Source: an uncultured Oscillospiraceae bacterium (GTDB taxonomy: Bacteria > Bacillota > Clostridia > Oscillospirales > Acutalibacteraceae). From it: a DNA stretch of 64,000 bases. Shown here piece by piece: positions 54,195 through 64,000 of the stretch. The position numbers and the translations under genes are program-made. The DNA is taken from assembly GCA_900543305.1 (NCBI GenBank), contig UQQZ01000002.1, positions 6,128 through 70,127 of the forward strand, given 5' to 3'. The notes under the pieces were generated by a model. The model was not told the DNA's origin, ran no database searches, and saw nothing but the letters and a program-made list of their open reading frames with translations. Within the stretch, counting starts at the first letter, position 1; each line of letters starts with the position of its first letter.

Positions 54195-56927
54195 CTATTC
54201 TTCCCGATCCGAAGGATCTTCTTTTTGCATATTGCGTTCCAGCCACTGAGCATACGTGATCAATACTTGACGGGGCTTGGAGCCTTCATGGGGACCTACA
54301 ACCCCCAATTGCTCCATTTCGTCAATCAATCTTCCCGCACGGGCGTAACCCAGACGGAGCCGCCGTTGCAACAGAGAGGTGGAGGCCTGTCCAGCTTCTA
54401 CCACGCACTTGATTGCCTCGTCAAGCATGGGATCTCCCTGGCTGCTGTCCCCTTCGGCATTGTCATTGCCTTTGGCATCATTGGCGGCGTTACGCTCAAT
54501 TTCTTCAATGACAGTCTCATCGTAATCGATGGTTTTTGTCTTTTTAACAAATTCGACTACGGAAGAGATTTCCTCGTCCGTCACGTTACAGCCCTGCACA
54601 CGGATAGGTTTCTGGGCGCCCACAGGAGCAAATAACATGTCGCCATATCCCAAAAGCTTTTCCGCTCCACCAGTGTCCAGAATGGTACGGGAATCCACCG
54701 CGTTAGAAACGGTTAAAGCGATACGGCTGGGAATGTTGGCTTTGATCAAACCGGTGACAACATCCACAGAGGGTCTCTGAGTTGCCACAACCAGATGCAT
54801 TCCTGCGGCTCGAGCCAGCTGAGCCAACCGGCAAATGGAATCCTCCACTTCCTTGGGCGCAGCCATCATCAAGTCTGCCAACTCGTCAATGATGATCACA
54901 ATTTGCGGCATAGCAGGCATGGGTTGGCCATTTTCATCCTGATAGTTTTGAGAAGCGGCCAACGTGTTGTACCCCTTCAGGTTGCGCACGTTAAATTCGG
55001 AAAAGATCTTATATCGTTTCATCATTTCCGAAACAGCCCATCCCAATGCACCGGAAGCTTTCCGCGGATCGGTCACTACGGGGACCAGCATATGAGGCAT
55101 GCCATTATATTCGGTCAACTCCACCGCTTTGGGGTCAATCATCAGGAACCTGACTTCGTCGGGTGTGGCTTTATACAGCATGCTGATGATCAACGAGTTA
55201 ATGCACACAGATTTACCGGAACCGGTGGTGCCTGCAATAAGCAGGTGGGGCATTTTCGCCAGGTCAGCGACTACTGGCTGGCCAGCAATGTCCCGTCCCA
55301 AGGCAACCGAAAGCTTACTCTTGGAAGTCTGGAAGGAGTTGGATTCTATCAGTTCCCGCATGCGGACCATATTTCTGGTTTTGTTGGGCACTTCAATGCC
55401 CACTGCCGCTTTTCCCGGAATGGGAGCTTCAATCCGGACACCGGTAGCAGCCAGGTTAAGGGCCAGGTCATCGGCCAGATTGGTGATCTTGCTGATCTTC
55501 ACTCCGGCAGCCGGTTGGATCTCATACCGCGTTACCGCAGGACCGCGACAAATATCCAGGATTTTTGTTTGGACCCCGAAACTCTTTAAGGTATCTACTA
55601 GAATCCGTCCATTGGTCTGCAACTCTTCTGTTTCCTGGGCTGGGTTACCATGGGGGCTGACCGCCAACATGGTGACAGGCGGGAAACAGTAGGCGGTTTT
55701 AGAAGGTTCCGCCCCTGTATATTGGGCTTTTTGTGCAGGTGTGGCTTCTTTGCGTTGGTTTTGTTCCCGCTGCTCCATAAACTTTTCCGTCAGTTCCTTT
55801 ACATCATCGGGCACTCGGACGGTGGTTTCTCGAGCGGGTTCTGCCGGTGCAGGAGCTGAAACCGTCTCAGAAGGCTCTGGCTTTGGCGCTGGCACAGGAT
55901 CCTGTTTGGGAACAGAGGAATGGACTGTGGTTACCGGAGGGGTGGGAATATGAATCTCTTCCAGTTCCTCTACCGCTCTTTCCAGTGCCTGAGCTCCCTC
56001 TTTTGCCTGCTTTGCAGGAGAAGGCGGTTCTTCTTGGGCGTCATCTACCCCAAACACCGCCTTTAAACGGTCCAGTTTTTCATTTTTTTGTGGCTTATCC
56101 GGTTTTTTCTTCTCTGGAGGCTTCGGGAACGGATTGGTAAATTCTGCCCGAACGGGATGAGCCGGCAAGGGTACCTCCATTTCTCTTTCATAGAGGTCCT
56201 GTTCCAAAATCTGCCGCTCCTCTTCACGGCGCTGCCGGGCGTTTTGTAATCCATCTGACACCACATCCACCGGCTTCTTTATGGTGCGGAACAACCCTAT
56301 CAAAGTGGTTCCGGTGAGAACCATGACTGCCACAAAGAGCAAAAGAATAATGATAATCCGTGCTCCCAAGTTACCAGCGGCTCGCAGCAATGGAAGACCC
56401 AGAAGGCCTCCTACAACGCCGCCGCTGGTACCGGTATTTTCGGTGAAGAGATATCCTATGTATTGCCCAAAATTCAGTCCGTCCGGAAGTGCGCCCCCTC
56501 CAAATATAAATCCGGTTGCGCAGAAAAGGACGATCACCAAAACAGTCATCCAGACCTTCCCGCTGATCGAACCCCGTGGTTTATCCAATGCGGTAATCAC
56601 TGCCACATAGATCATCAGAACCGGCCAGAGCAGTGCCCAGCTTCCAAAGAGACCTAAAATCGCCGTATGGGCCCAATGCCACAGATTATCTCCCGGAATC
56701 AAAACCAGGCATCCCAAAAGAATCGCACAGGCAAACAATACCACGGCGCGAACCTGATTTTTCTGGCGAATGGCCTCTGCGGTCACATGGGAATTTTGAC
56801 CGGAACGAGTTCCTTTAGTTCCTCCAGTCCGTTTTTTTCCGGAAGGTGTTTTTGAAGTCCTGGTTGCACTTCTAGTTGCACTTTTGGTTGCAGGCCTCTT
56901 TTTTGAAGTTGTCTTTTTCGCTGGCAA
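54195..56927 (-). CDS. ftsK: DNA translocase FtsK/SpoIIIE
   Basis: 910 residues. A basic N-terminal tail (1-45) precedes four to five membrane segments (about 58-215), a Pro/Glu/Lys-rich linker (about 250-400), the RecA-like motor with Walker [12 protein letters not shown] (565-575) and Walker [13 protein letters not shown], and a C-terminal gamma winged helix (about 845-900: [25 protein letters not shown]). Pumps DNA through the septum at division or sporulation. Sits in the tepA-uppP-ftsK neighbourhood that resembles the B. subtilis tepA-spoIIIE locus. Confidence 0.96.
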   Translation of the reverse strand: MPAKKTTSKKRPATKSATRSATRTSKTPSGKKRTGGTKGTRSGQNSHVTAEAIRQKNQVRAVVLFACAILLGCLVLIPGDNLWHWAHTAILGLFGSWALLWPVLMIYVAVITALDKPRGSISGKVWMTVLVIVLFCATGFIFGGGALPDGLNFGQYIGYLFTENTGTSGGVVGGLLGLPLLRAAGNLGARIIIILLLFVAVMVLTGTTLIGLFRTIKKPVDVVSDGLQNARQRREEERQILEQDLYEREMEVPLPAHPVRAEFTNPFPKPPEKKKPDKPQKNEKLDRLKAVFGVDDAQEEPPSPAKQAKEGAQALERAVEELEEIHIPTPPVTTVHSSVPKQDPVPAPKPEPSETVSAPAPAEPARETTVRVPDDVKELTEKFMEQREQNQRKEATPAQKAQYTGAEPSKTAYCFPPVTMLAVSPHGNPAQETEELQTNGRILVDTLKSFGVQTKILDICRGPAVTRYEIQPAAGVKISKITNLADDLALNLAATGVRIEAPIPGKAAVGIEVPNKTRNMVRMRELIESNSFQTSKSKLSVALGRDIAGQPVVADLAKMPHLLIAGTTGSGKSVCINSLIISMLYKATPDEVRFLMIDPKAVELTEYNGMPHMLVPVVTDPRKASGALGWAVSEMMKRYKIFSEFNVRNLKGYNTLAASQNYQDENGQPMPAMPQIVIIIDELADLMMAAPKEVEDSICRLAQLARAAGMHLVVATQRPSVDVVTGLIKANIPSRIALTVSNAVDSRTILDTGGAEKLLGYGDMLFAPVGAQKPIRVQGCNVTDEEISSVVEFVKKTKTIDYDETVIEEIERNAANDAKGNDNAEGDSSQGDPMLDEAIKCVVEAGQASTSLLQRRLRLGYARAGRLIDEMEQLGVVGPHEGSKPRQVLITYAQWLERNMQKEDPSDREE

Positions 56928-56984
56928 TTGTCTCCCCTCCCATCTCAGCGCGTGTTTTCCAATTTCCTAAATAAAGGATCCATG

Positions 56985-57926
56985 TTATAGGGGCAAACCG
57001 GTAAAGAGGTTTTTGCCCACAATATGCTCAATAATCCCAATAATCGTAATCAAGGCGCCTACGATCAGCGTGTAGAAAGCGAAGATCTCCAACTTGTTGG
57101 TGGTGACGATCCATTTCAACAGCTTGATGGCTAAGAAACCCACGACGGCAGCGGTGATGACTCCTGCGATCAGCGGAGCGGCCCCTACGGCATCGGCCTG
57201 CTCACCCATATCCAACAGGGAAACCAATGCCGCTGCTGCGATGGAGGGAATTCCCAGCACAAACGAATAGTCCAGTGCAGTTTGCTGATTGATGCCCCGG
57301 AGCAGCCCTACCGACAAGGTAGAGCCAGAGCGGGACAAGCCGGGAAAGACGGCAGCCAGACATTGCATGATGCCGATCAAAATAGCGTCTATGGTATGTA
57401 TTTTTCTCCGTCCGTTGCTGCGAACCACCTTGCCGGAAGCATCCCGATGGCGCTTGGCTTTTACTTGCCTGTTGGCTTTGATCCCCAGGAACAACAAAGT
57501 GCTGGTTGCCAGCAGAGCTAACCCTTCCACCACGATGTCGGAATCGGAACCCAGTGTCTCCGAAAGCCCTTTGATATCCATTCCAGTGCCGGGGATAGGC
57601 AGGAATAGCAGGAACAGGGGGATCAGCCCGATGATCAGCATAAAGATCAAGCGACGGTCATGATTCATTTCGCTCCACCGGAAACGCCGGTGAACAAGAT
57701 CTCCGCACAGGGCGATAAACTCTTTGATAAGCCGCCAAATCAGTTTGCGGTAGACAAACACCACAGCAATCAAGGTGCCAAGATGCAGCATCACATCAAA
57801 TAGGATTCCCGGCAATTCGATCCCAAAAAGGTGTTTGGAAATGGACAAGTGACCACTGCTGGAAACAGGCAGGAATTCGGTAGCTCCTTGGATGATGCCT
57901 TGGATGATGGCTTCGAAGATTGTCAT
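56985..57926 (-). CDS. uppP: Undecaprenyl-diphosphatase
   Basis: Membrane phosphatase recycling the lipid carrier of cell-wall synthesis; also gives bacitracin tolerance. ATEFLPVSSSGHL (about 15-27) and PGLSRSGSTL (about 196-205) are the two active-site motifs. 313 residues with about eight membrane segments and a charged insertion (NRQVKAKRHRDASGKVVRSNG, about 150-175) longer than in short homologues. Placed between tepA and ftsK. Confidence 0.96.
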   Translation of the reverse strand: MTIFEAIIQGIIQGATEFLPVSSSGHLSISKHLFGIELPGILFDVMLHLGTLIAVVFVYRKLIWRLIKEFIALCGDLVHRRFRWSEMNHDRRLIFMLIIGLIPLFLLFLPIPGTGMDIKGLSETLGSDSDIVVEGLALLATSTLLFLGIKANRQVKAKRHRDASGKVVRSNGRRKIHTIDAILIGIMQCLAAVFPGLSRSGSTLSVGLLRGINQQTALDYSFVLGIPSIAAAALVSLLDMGEQADAVGAAPLIAGVITAAVVGFLAIKLLKWIVTTNKLEIFAFYTLIVGALITIIGIIEHIVGKNLFTGLPL

Positions 57927-57970
57927 AGTCTCCTCCTTCTATGTAACGACGGGTTACCCCCGTCGAATTG

Positions 57971-58741
57971 TCACTGCGTCTTTTTCTTTTTTCCAGGGGA
58001 AGGGTGTAATTTGCGATTTTGATCGATCATTTTTTCCAAACAGTCCATGGCGTCGGACAAGGATCCCAGAGAGTCAATCAACCCTTCTTCTACAGCATCG
58101 GGACCGTCCAAAACCGTCCCTACATCCATGACCAACTCCTGCGTGTTCATGGCAAGACTCATAAAGCGCTCTGGGCTGATATTGGAGTTTTGGGTGACAA
58201 AATTGGTGATTCGATCCTGCATACGGCGAAAATATTCCAGAGTCTGAGGAATTCCCAAAACCAGACCATTCATCCGCACCGGATGGATGGTCATCGAAGC
58301 CGATTCCGCGATAAACGATCGTTTCGCAGCCACGGCTAAGGGCACTCCAATGGAATGGCCACCGCCTAACACCAGGGATACCGTAGGTTTTTTCATGCCG
58401 GCTACCAATTCGGCCAGGGCCAGGCCGGCCTCCACATCTCCCCCAACCGTGTTGAGCAGCATAAGGAGACCGTCAATTTGTGGGTCTTCCTCCACCGCGA
58501 CAATTTGCGGGATGACGTGTTCGTACTTGGTTGTTTTGTTTTGGGAGGGCAAAATATAGTGCCCCTCGATTTGCCCGATGATGGTCAAGCAGTGGATCGT
58601 GTGTCCGTTGCAACGGGTGGTGACGGAACCATCTTCGGCGAAGTGGCGTTGGGTCAGAGGCTGTTCCTCCTGCTCCTCTTCCGCTTCTTCCAGAGCATTT
58701 CGCACTAAGCTCCGCAGTTTTTTCTCGTCCTCTTTCTTCAA
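57971..58741 (-). CDS. tepA: ClpP-like protease TepA
   Basis: 256 residues. ClpP/SDH fold with catalytic Ser in [11 protein letters not shown] and His in [23 protein letters not shown] is the oxyanion region. TepA (YmfB) is linked to protein export and spore formation in Bacillus. TTG 58741 lies 8 nt after AAAGGAGG and gives the right N-terminus; the ATG at 58828 precedes that site and adds an unrelated hydrophobic stretch. Adjacent to uppP and ftsK/spoIIIE. Confidence 0.9.
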   Translation of the reverse strand: MKKEDEKKLRSLVRNALEEAEEEQEEQPLTQRHFAEDGSVTTRCNGHTIHCLTIIGQIEGHYILPSQNKTTKYEHVIPQIVAVEEDPQIDGLLMLLNTVGGDVEAGLALAELVAGMKKPTVSLVLGGGHSIGVPLAVAAKRSFIAESASMTIHPVRMNGLVLGIPQTLEYFRRMQDRITNFVTQNSNISPERFMSLAMNTQELVMDVGTVLDGPDAVEEGLIDSLGSLSDAMDCLEKMIDQNRKLHPSPGKKKKTQ

Positions 58742-58913
58742 GGCAGCATCCTCCTTTCCATGGGGATTAGTCTGCCAAAAAAAAGAAAAAACATACGGAT
58801 TTTGAAAAAAAGCCCTAAATCCCAACATACATGATGAAACTATTGTATTATAGCATTTGTTTCCTCCCAGGGCAAGTCAAAGGTGTGGATTTCTGTATTC
58901 CCCGAACTTGTAA

Positions 58914-58942
58914 TTGCCTATCCCATTTATTGGTGCTATAAT
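58914..58942 (+). promoter_or_regulatory. Promoter of the AEC transporter gene (extended -10)
   Basis: -35 TTGCCT (58914-58919), 17 nt, TGC-TATAAT (-10 at 58937-58942). Confidence 0.65.
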
Positions 58943-58977
58943 TTTTGTAATTTGGGAAACGAGGAGGATGTTTTGGT

Positions 58978-59916
58978 TTGGAAAGTTTGATTATTTCCCT
59001 GGAAATCGTTCTTCCCCTGTTCTTATTGATGGCGGTAGGATATGTCATCAAGTTGATCGGGATGATGAACGAAACGTCTGTCAAGCAGGTCAACAAAGTG
59101 ATCTTCAAAATCTTTTTGCCCCTGCTGGTTTTTTTGAATATCTACAATACGGAGTTGGCGGAAAGTTTCAACTCCCATCTGCTCCTTTATGGAGTGGCAG
59201 GGGTGTTGATTCAATTTGTTCTTTCCCTATGCTTGGTCATTCTTACGGAAAAGGACAACTCCCGCCGTGGGGTCATGCTTCAGGGCATGTTCCGAAGCAA
59301 TTTCGTGCTGTTTGGAATTCCCATCAGCACGGCTCTATTTGGGGATCAAGCAGCTGGAATTGCCGCAATCCTCATTGCGGTGATCATCCCACTTTATAAT
59401 GTTTTGGCAGTGGTGTCCCTGGAACTGTTCAATGGGAAAAAGCCCAGTGTGACAAAGATTTTAATCGGCATTGTCACAAACCCGTTGATTATCGGATCTG
59501 TGGTGGGAATTCTCTTTTTGGTGTTTCACATTACGCTCCCCACAGTTCTGTACGATACCATTACCGATTTGTCTTCGATTGCCACCCCCCTGGCTTTTGT
59601 AGTTTTGGGTGCTTCGTTCAGCTTTGGGGATGTGCGCCATTACGTCAAAGAGTTATTCTTGACTTTGGGAGCAAAACTGGTGGTTTTCCCCATTCTGTTT
59701 TTGGGATTGGCCTTGCTGCTGGGGTTCCGGGATGCTCCTTTGGCGGTGCTGCTGACCGTATTTGGTTCGCCCATCGCCGTATCTTCCTTCACGATGGCCC
59801 AGCAGATGGGCGGCGACGATAAACTTGCCGGACAGCTGGTGGTGTTCAGTTCTCTTTTCTCAATTGTCACCATGTTCTTGATGATTTTCTTCTTAAAAGA
59901 GATGGCTTTCCTGTGA
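58978..59916 (+). CDS. AEC family transporter (auxin efflux carrier-like)
   Basis: 312 residues, ten hydrophobic segments in two five-helix halves with a central hydrophilic loop (about 145-165). LPLLVFLNIY, RSNFVLFGIPIST and FGSPIAVSSFTMAQQMGGDDKLAGQLV are family motifs. Bacterial members move organic acids such as malate or malonate; here the gene sits upstream of aconitase and isocitrate dehydrogenase, which suggests a C4-C6 acid, but this is inference. TTG 58978 is the start: GAGGAGG lies 10 nt upstream and no in-frame ATG fits. Confidence 0.85.
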   Translation: MESLIISLEIVLPLFLLMAVGYVIKLIGMMNETSVKQVNKVIFKIFLPLLVFLNIYNTELAESFNSHLLLYGVAGVLIQFVLSLCLVILTEKDNSRRGVMLQGMFRSNFVLFGIPISTALFGDQAAGIAAILIAVIIPLYNVLAVVSLELFNGKKPSVTKILIGIVTNPLIIGSVVGILFLVFHITLPTVLYDTITDLSSIATPLAFVVLGASFSFGDVRHYVKELFLTLGAKLVVFPILFLGLALLLGFRDAPLAVLLTVFGSPIAVSSFTMAQQMGGDDKLAGQLVVFSSLFSIVTMFLMIFFLKEMAFL

Positions 59917-59943
59917 TTTTTCAGGGAAAGACCTTGTTTTACA

Positions 59944-59972
59944 TTGACAGATAGGCATTTTTCGGCGATAAT
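59944..59972 (+). promoter_or_regulatory. acn-icd-rex operon promoter
   Basis: TTGACA (59944-59949), 17 nt, GATAAT (59967-59972). Confidence 0.75.
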
Positions 59973-59978
59973 AAATAG

Positions 59979-59992
59979 ATAGTTTTAACTAT
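59979..59992. promoter_or_regulatory. Candidate operator downstream of the acn promoter
   Basis: ATAGTTTTAACTAT, a perfect 14-bp palindrome at about +7 to +20 relative to the expected transcription start, a typical roadblock/repressor position. Regulator unknown. Confidence 0.4.
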
Positions 59993-60023
59993 AAGGTATT
60001 TTATTCACAAGGGAGGAACCATC

Positions 60024-61958
60024 ATGGGCAGTACCTTAGCGCAAAAGATCATCCGGGCCCACCTGGTCAGCGGGGAAATGAACGTTGGAGAGGACATCGG
60101 TCTTCGTATCGACCAAACCCTGACTCAGGACGCCACTGGCACCATGGCTTACTTGGAATTTGAGGCTATGGGGGTACCCCGGGTCAAAACCGAGCGGAGT
60201 GTGGCTTATATCGATCACAACACGCTTCAGAGCGGTTTTGAAAATGCCGATGACCATCGCTTTATCCAGTCCATCGCCAAAAAACACGGCATCTATTTTT
60301 CCCGTCCCGGAAACGGTATCTGTCACCAGATCCACCTGGAACGGTTTGGAGAGCCCGGGAAAACGTTGATTGGCTCGGACAGCCATACCCCCACCGGCGG
60401 CGGTATCGGCATGCTGGCCTTTGGCGCCGGCGGGTTGGATGTAGCCGTTGCCATGGGCGGCGGAGAGTATCATATCAATATGCCCAAGATGACGAAAATA
60501 AATCTGACTGGGAAGCTTTCCCCTTGGGTTTCTGCAAAAGACGTGATTCTGGCCATTTTGCAGAAAATGAGCGTTAAAGGCGGTGTTGGAAAGATTATTG
60601 AATATGGTGGCGAAGGCATCAAGACGTTGTCGGTGCCGGAGCGTGCAACCATCACCAATATGGGGACGGAATTGGGCGCCACCACTTCAATCTTCCCCTC
60701 CGATGAGATTACCCGGGAATTCTTGGAAGCCCAGGGCCGGGGAGACTGCTGGAAAGAATTGAAGTCTGATGAGGACGCGGAGTACGATGAGATTATTGAC
60801 CTGGATCTCTCCTCCTTGGAACCCCTTGCAGCTTGCCCTCACAGCCCTGACGCTGTTAAATCCATTGCTGACATCGGCCCCATCAAGGTGGATCAGTGCT
60901 GCATTGGCTCCTGCACCAACTCCTCCTATTTGGACATGATGCGGGTAGCGTCCATTCTGAAAGGCAAAACCATCCATCCGGATGTGAGCTTGACTATCGG
61001 TTGTGGTTCTAAACAGGTGTACAATATGTTGGCTTTGAATGGCGCTCTGGCGGATATGATCGCTGCTGGTGCCAGAATTTTGGAATGCGCTTGCGGTCCT
61101 TGCATTGGTATGGGTCAGTCTCCTAACTCTGCTGGCGTTTCTCTGCGTACCTTTAACCGGAACTTTGAGGGACGCAGTGGTACCGCTGACGCTCAGGTGT
61201 ATCTGGTCAGCCCCGAGACTGCAGCGGCCTCTGCTTTGACAGGCGTATTGACTGATCCCCGCACGTTGGGCGAGGAAACAGAAATTGCCATGCCCAAGGA
61301 ATTTTTGATCAACGACAATATGATTGTGCCTCCCATTGAGGAAGCGCTGATGGAAACCGTGGAGATCCAGCGCGGGCCCAATATCAAACCTTTCCCCATT
61401 GCCAATCCGTTGGAGGACAGCGTTACCAAAAAGGCAATTCTGAAGGTGGGAGACAATATTACCACCGATCACATCATGCCTGCCGGGGCAAAAATCCTCC
61501 CCTATCGTTCCAACATTCCCTTTATTTCTCAGTTCTGTTTTGGGGTGTGCGATAAGACGTTTCCTGAGCGGTGCAAAGCGGAAGGTGGCGGCATTATCGT
61601 TGCCGGTTCCAACTACGGACAAGGCTCTTCTCGGGAACACGCCGCTCTCGTGCCGCTGTATTTGGGAATTAAGGCTGTGGTGGCCAAGTCTTATGCGCGG
61701 ATTCACTGCGCGAACCTGGCGAACGCCGGTTTGATCCCCCTGCAGTTTACGGACGAAGCGGATTACGATCGTATCGATCAGCTGGATGAGTTGTGCCTGC
61801 CTCATGTTAAGGAAGAGTTGGAGCAAGGAACAACTGTGACCCTGGAAGATGTGACCAAAGGCTTTACAATTCAGGTGGAAGCTCAACTGACCAAACGTCA
61901 GCGGGATATGGTGCTGGCTGGAGGCTTGCTCAATTACACAAAACAGCAGGCCAAATAA
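60024..61958 (+). CDS. acnA: Aconitate hydratase
   Basis: Fe-S enzyme interconverting citrate and isocitrate. The 4Fe-4S ligands are C297 (IGSCTNS), C357 and C360 (CACGPC). [11 protein letters not shown], and the C-terminal swivel-domain motifs [17 protein letters not shown] and [15 protein letters not shown] are present. 644 residues is shorter than the large AcnA proteins (about 890) and fits the mitochondrial-like/putative aconitase subgroup used by many anaerobes. GGGAGGAA precedes the ATG. First gene of acn-icd-rex. Confidence 0.95.
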   Translation: MGSTLAQKIIRAHLVSGEMNVGEDIGLRIDQTLTQDATGTMAYLEFEAMGVPRVKTERSVAYIDHNTLQSGFENADDHRFIQSIAKKHGIYFSRPGNGICHQIHLERFGEPGKTLIGSDSHTPTGGGIGMLAFGAGGLDVAVAMGGGEYHINMPKMTKINLTGKLSPWVSAKDVILAILQKMSVKGGVGKIIEYGGEGIKTLSVPERATITNMGTELGATTSIFPSDEITREFLEAQGRGDCWKELKSDEDAEYDEIIDLDLSSLEPLAACPHSPDAVKSIADIGPIKVDQCCIGSCTNSSYLDMMRVASILKGKTIHPDVSLTIGCGSKQVYNMLALNGALADMIAAGARILECACGPCIGMGQSPNSAGVSLRTFNRNFEGRSGTADAQVYLVSPETAAASALTGVLTDPRTLGEETEIAMPKEFLINDNMIVPPIEEALMETVEIQRGPNIKPFPIANPLEDSVTKKAILKVGDNITTDHIMPAGAKILPYRSNIPFISQFCFGVCDKTFPERCKAEGGGIIVAGSNYGQGSSREHAALVPLYLGIKAVVAKSYARIHCANLANAGLIPLQFTDEADYDRIDQLDELCLPHVKEELEQGTTVTLEDVTKGFTIQVEAQLTKRQRDMVLAGGLLNYTKQQAK

Positions 61959-61986
61959 ATTCTACATTTCAAAAAGGAGCATGACC

Positions 61987-63204
61987 ATGGCAGAGTTTCA
62001 GAAGATTCCCATGAAAACCCCACTGGTGGAGATGGACGGCGATGAAATGACCCGTATCATCTGGAAGATGATTAAGGACATTCTCCTTCTCCCCTACATC
62101 GATTTGAACACCGAATATTATGACCTGGGTTTGGAAAACCGGGATAAAACCAACGATCAAGTGACCGTAGATTCCGCCCTAGCCACCAAGAAATATGGTG
62201 TGGCGGTCAAGTGCGCCACCATCACTCCCAATGCGGCTCGTGTGGAAGAATACCACCTGAAAGAAATGTGGAAATCTCCCAATGGCACCATTCGTGCCCT
62301 GTTGGATGGCACTGTATTCCGGACCCCTATTTTGGTAAAGGGTATCACTCCCTTTATTCCCGGTTGGCGCAAACCCATTACCATCGCCCGTCATGCGTAT
62401 GGTGATGTGTATAAGAACGTGGAAGCCACTGTACCTGCGGGAGCAAAAGCGGAGCTGTTGGTTACCAAAGAGGATGGATCTGAGGAAAAGTACTTAATCC
62501 ACAAGTTTGAAGGGTCCGGCATCATTCAGGGCCTTCACAATATGGACAAGAGCATTGAAAGCTTTGCCCGTTCCTGCTTTAATTTCGCTCTGGACTCCAA
62601 GCAAGACCTGTGGTTTGCCACTAAGGATACCATTTCCAAGAAGTACGATCACCGGTTCAAAGATATCTTCCAAGAAATTTACGACAAGGAGTATGCGGAC
62701 AAGTTCCAGAAGGCTGGAATTGAATACTTCTACACCTTGATCGATGACGCAGTAGCCCGTGTGATCCGCAGCGAAGGCGGATTTATCTGGGCCTGCAAAA
62801 ACTATGATGGCGATGTGATGAGCGATATGGTTGCAACGGCGTTTGGCAGCCTTGCCATGATGACGTCTGTGCTGGTTGCTCCCGATGGAACTTGCGAATA
62901 TGAGGCGGCTCATGGAACCGTTCAGCGCCATTACTACAAGTATCTGAAAGGTGAGAAAACGTCCACCAACTCTGTGGCAACTCTCTTTGCTTGGACAGGT
63001 GCTCTTCGCAAGCGGGGTCAGTTGGACGACAATCCTGCCCTGGTGGAATTTGCTGATAAATTGGAGCGGGCCACCATTTCCACCATCGAGTCCGGCATTA
63101 TGACAGGTGACCTGGCTGCCATGTCCACACTTCCTGAAATCAAACGTGTGGATACGGAAGGCTTCCTGCTGGCAGTCAATGACTGTCTCAAGGAAATGCT
63201 GTAA
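61987..63204 (+). CDS. icd: NADP-dependent isocitrate dehydrogenase (eukaryote-like type)
   Basis: Oxidises isocitrate to 2-oxoglutarate. N-terminal [17 protein letters not shown] and the [16 protein letters not shown] substrate loop define the eukaryotic-cytosolic-like IDH clade, not the E. coli Icd clade; [13 protein letters not shown] and AHGTVQRHY follow. I choose ATG 61987 over ATG 61981 because AAGGAG is 7 nt from the former and only 1-2 nt from the latter; 405 residues. Between aconitase and rex; together with aconitase it supplies 2-oxoglutarate for glutamate. Confidence 0.94.
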   Translation: MAEFQKIPMKTPLVEMDGDEMTRIIWKMIKDILLLPYIDLNTEYYDLGLENRDKTNDQVTVDSALATKKYGVAVKCATITPNAARVEEYHLKEMWKSPNGTIRALLDGTVFRTPILVKGITPFIPGWRKPITIARHAYGDVYKNVEATVPAGAKAELLVTKEDGSEEKYLIHKFEGSGIIQGLHNMDKSIESFARSCFNFALDSKQDLWFATKDTISKKYDHRFKDIFQEIYDKEYADKFQKAGIEYFYTLIDDAVARVIRSEGGFIWACKNYDGDVMSDMVATAFGSLAMMTSVLVAPDGTCEYEAAHGTVQRHYYKYLKGEKTSTNSVATLFAWTGALRKRGQLDDNPALVEFADKLERATISTIESGIMTGDLAAMSTLPEIKRVDTEGFLLAVNDCLKEML

Positions 63205-63242
63205 TGGACCCGATACACTCATCTTCTAGGGAGAGGATAAAG

Positions 63243-63890
63243 ATGGCGCAGAAGAAGCAAAATGTTTCTATGTCGGTAATTCGCCGTTTGCCTCGGTATT
63301 ATCGTTTTCTCAGCGAACTGGCTAAAAAAGGGGAAAATCGTATTTCCTCCAAAGAGTTGTCTGAGAAAATGGGATTTACCGCTTCTCAGATCCGTCAGGA
63401 CTTCAATTGTTTTGGGGGATTTGGCCAACAGGGATATGGATACAATGTAACCCAGCTCTGTGAGGAGATTGAGAAAATTCTGGGCATTCAAAAGCATCGT
63501 CCCTGCATCTTGGTGGGAGCCGGTAACCTGGGAAGGGCTATTACCGGTCATATGCCGTTTGATCAATTGGGTTTCCAGCTGATTGGCGTCTTTGATAACG
63601 CCCCCAAGGTGATTGGAAATCAGATCAGCGGTTACCAGGTGTTGGACTATGCCGGCATTGACGAGTTTTATCGGGAGAATCATCCATTGATGGCAATCCT
63701 TTGTGTTCCGCAGGAATATGTGGAGGGTGTTTCCGACAAGCTCTATGAAATGGGAATTCGCTTTTTCTGGAACTTCAGCCATTACGACATCACCTTACGG
63801 CATCCGGATGCTATCGTGGAAAGCGTTCACATGAATGACAGTTTGATGACTCTTTCCTACAGGTTGGCGTTGCAAGAAGAGCAGGCCTGA
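63243..63890 (+). CDS. rex: Redox-sensing transcriptional repressor Rex
   Basis: Senses NADH/NAD and represses fermentation and other genes when NADH is low. N-terminal winged helix (about 5-70: IRRLPRYYRFLSELAKKG, SSKELSEKMGFTASQIRQDFNCFGGFGQQGYGYNV) and Rossmann domain with VGAGNLGRAI (about 87-96). ATG 63243 (MAQKKQN) follows AGGGAGAGG; 215 residues. The frame upstream to 63204 overlaps the icd end. Whether it regulates acn-icd is unknown, as no consensus Rex dyad was found upstream. Confidence 0.95.
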   Translation: MAQKKQNVSMSVIRRLPRYYRFLSELAKKGENRISSKELSEKMGFTASQIRQDFNCFGGFGQQGYGYNVTQLCEEIEKILGIQKHRPCILVGAGNLGRAITGHMPFDQLGFQLIGVFDNAPKVIGNQISGYQVLDYAGIDEFYRENHPLMAILCVPQEYVEGVSDKLYEMGIRFFWNFSHYDITLRHPDAIVESVHMNDSLMTLSYRLALQEEQA

Positions 63891-63907
63891 ACATTATTGA
63901 GCATATG

Positions 63908-63942
63908 AAAAGAGCCCGTGGTACAAAAACCACGGGCTCTTT
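63908..63942 (+). terminator. Terminator after rex
   Basis: 13-bp stem AAAGAGCCCGTGG / CCACGGGCTCTTT, 9-nt loop, then TTTTT. Confidence 0.92.
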
Positions 63943-63956
63943 TTGTATATAAAGAA

Positions 63957-63979
63957 AACCACTCGCTGGGCGAGTGGTT
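63957..63979 (-). terminator. Probable terminator of an incoming minus-strand gene
   Basis: AACCACTCGC / GCGAGTGGTT, 10-bp stem with 3-nt loop, T-rich on the minus-strand side. An in-frame stop on the minus strand lies at 63991-63993, so a convergent gene may end there; only its last bases are in the window. Confidence 0.5.
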
Positions 63980-64000
63980 CAAGAAAAGGCTTATGCCGAA

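Noticed and set aside
59993..60010. Rex operator upstream of acn
   Set aside because: Only one half-site (TTCACAA) is present; the left half does not match.
60687..61886. 399-residue minus-strand open frame over aconitase
   Set aside because: Antisense shadow of acnA.

Overview
This window is ordinary chromosome of a low-to-mid GC Gram-positive anaerobe, most likely a gut Clostridia of the Oscillospiraceae/Ruminococcaceae type. The evidence is: a lysine riboswitch and a T-box leader, Firmicutes gene orders (tig-clpP-clpX-lon-ysxC; rplS-sip-rbgA-rnhB-yraN; folD-dxs-tlyA-nadK-argR-recN), sporulation-lineage proteins (SpoVK/CbxX-like ATPase, TepA, SpoIIIE/FtsK), and AGGAGG ribosome binding sites nearly everywhere. 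The lineage call is inference; no rRNA is present. I see no mobile element, prophage, CRISPR array or defence system.

Layout. 1-2275 (-): aroD followed by a frameshifted AAA+ ATPase cut by the window edge. 2572-4962 (+): IlvD/Edd-family dehydratase plus KDPG-type aldolase, ending at a bidirectional terminator. 5035-9170 (-): zinc-ribbon protein, EF-P, Xaa-Pro peptidase, YqeG phosphatase, S21 (58 codons, easily missed), a HAD phosphatase and a tRNA Val-Asp-Thr operon. 9264-15667 (-): hslO, methyltransferase, yerC, lysA, ysxC, lon; then clpX, clpP, tig to 19159. 19280-22513 (-): metallophosphoesterase, thrC, membrane dipeptidase. 22531-26153 (-): yraN, rnhB, rbgA, two signal peptidases, rplS. 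26378-30045 (-): the two-gene radical-SAM/DUF2344 pair and queA.

30128-33708 (+) is the most regulated block: a consensus promoter, a lysine riboswitch with intrinsic terminator, then asd-dapA-dapB and a free-standing double-ACT protein that looks like an aspartokinase regulatory domain without its kinase. After a small P-loop kinase come tyrS (-, T-box controlled) and a long minus-strand operon 46347->35993: two M16 peptidase-like proteins, lgt, folD, dxs, tlyA, nadK, argR, recN. 46513-50452 (-): fhs, tsaE, tsaB, rpiB, upp, mostly overlapping. 50664-51854 (+): a RodA/FtsW-like SEDS protein. 51956-58741 (-): an orphan ATP-grasp protein, DUF3006 + ComEC-like hydrolase, FtsK/SpoIIIE, UppP and TepA. 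58978-63890 (+): AEC transporter, then aconitase-isocitrate dehydrogenase-Rex, the oxidative citrate-to-2-oxoglutarate branch next to an NADH sensor.

The clearest unexplained observations are the stand-alone aspartokinase-like ACT protein in the lysine operon, a split of promoters into two compensating classes (consensus -35 versus TGC-extended -10), dyads on the thrC and acn promoters, a probable CTG start in tlyA, and the frameshifted two-domain ATPase at the left edge.
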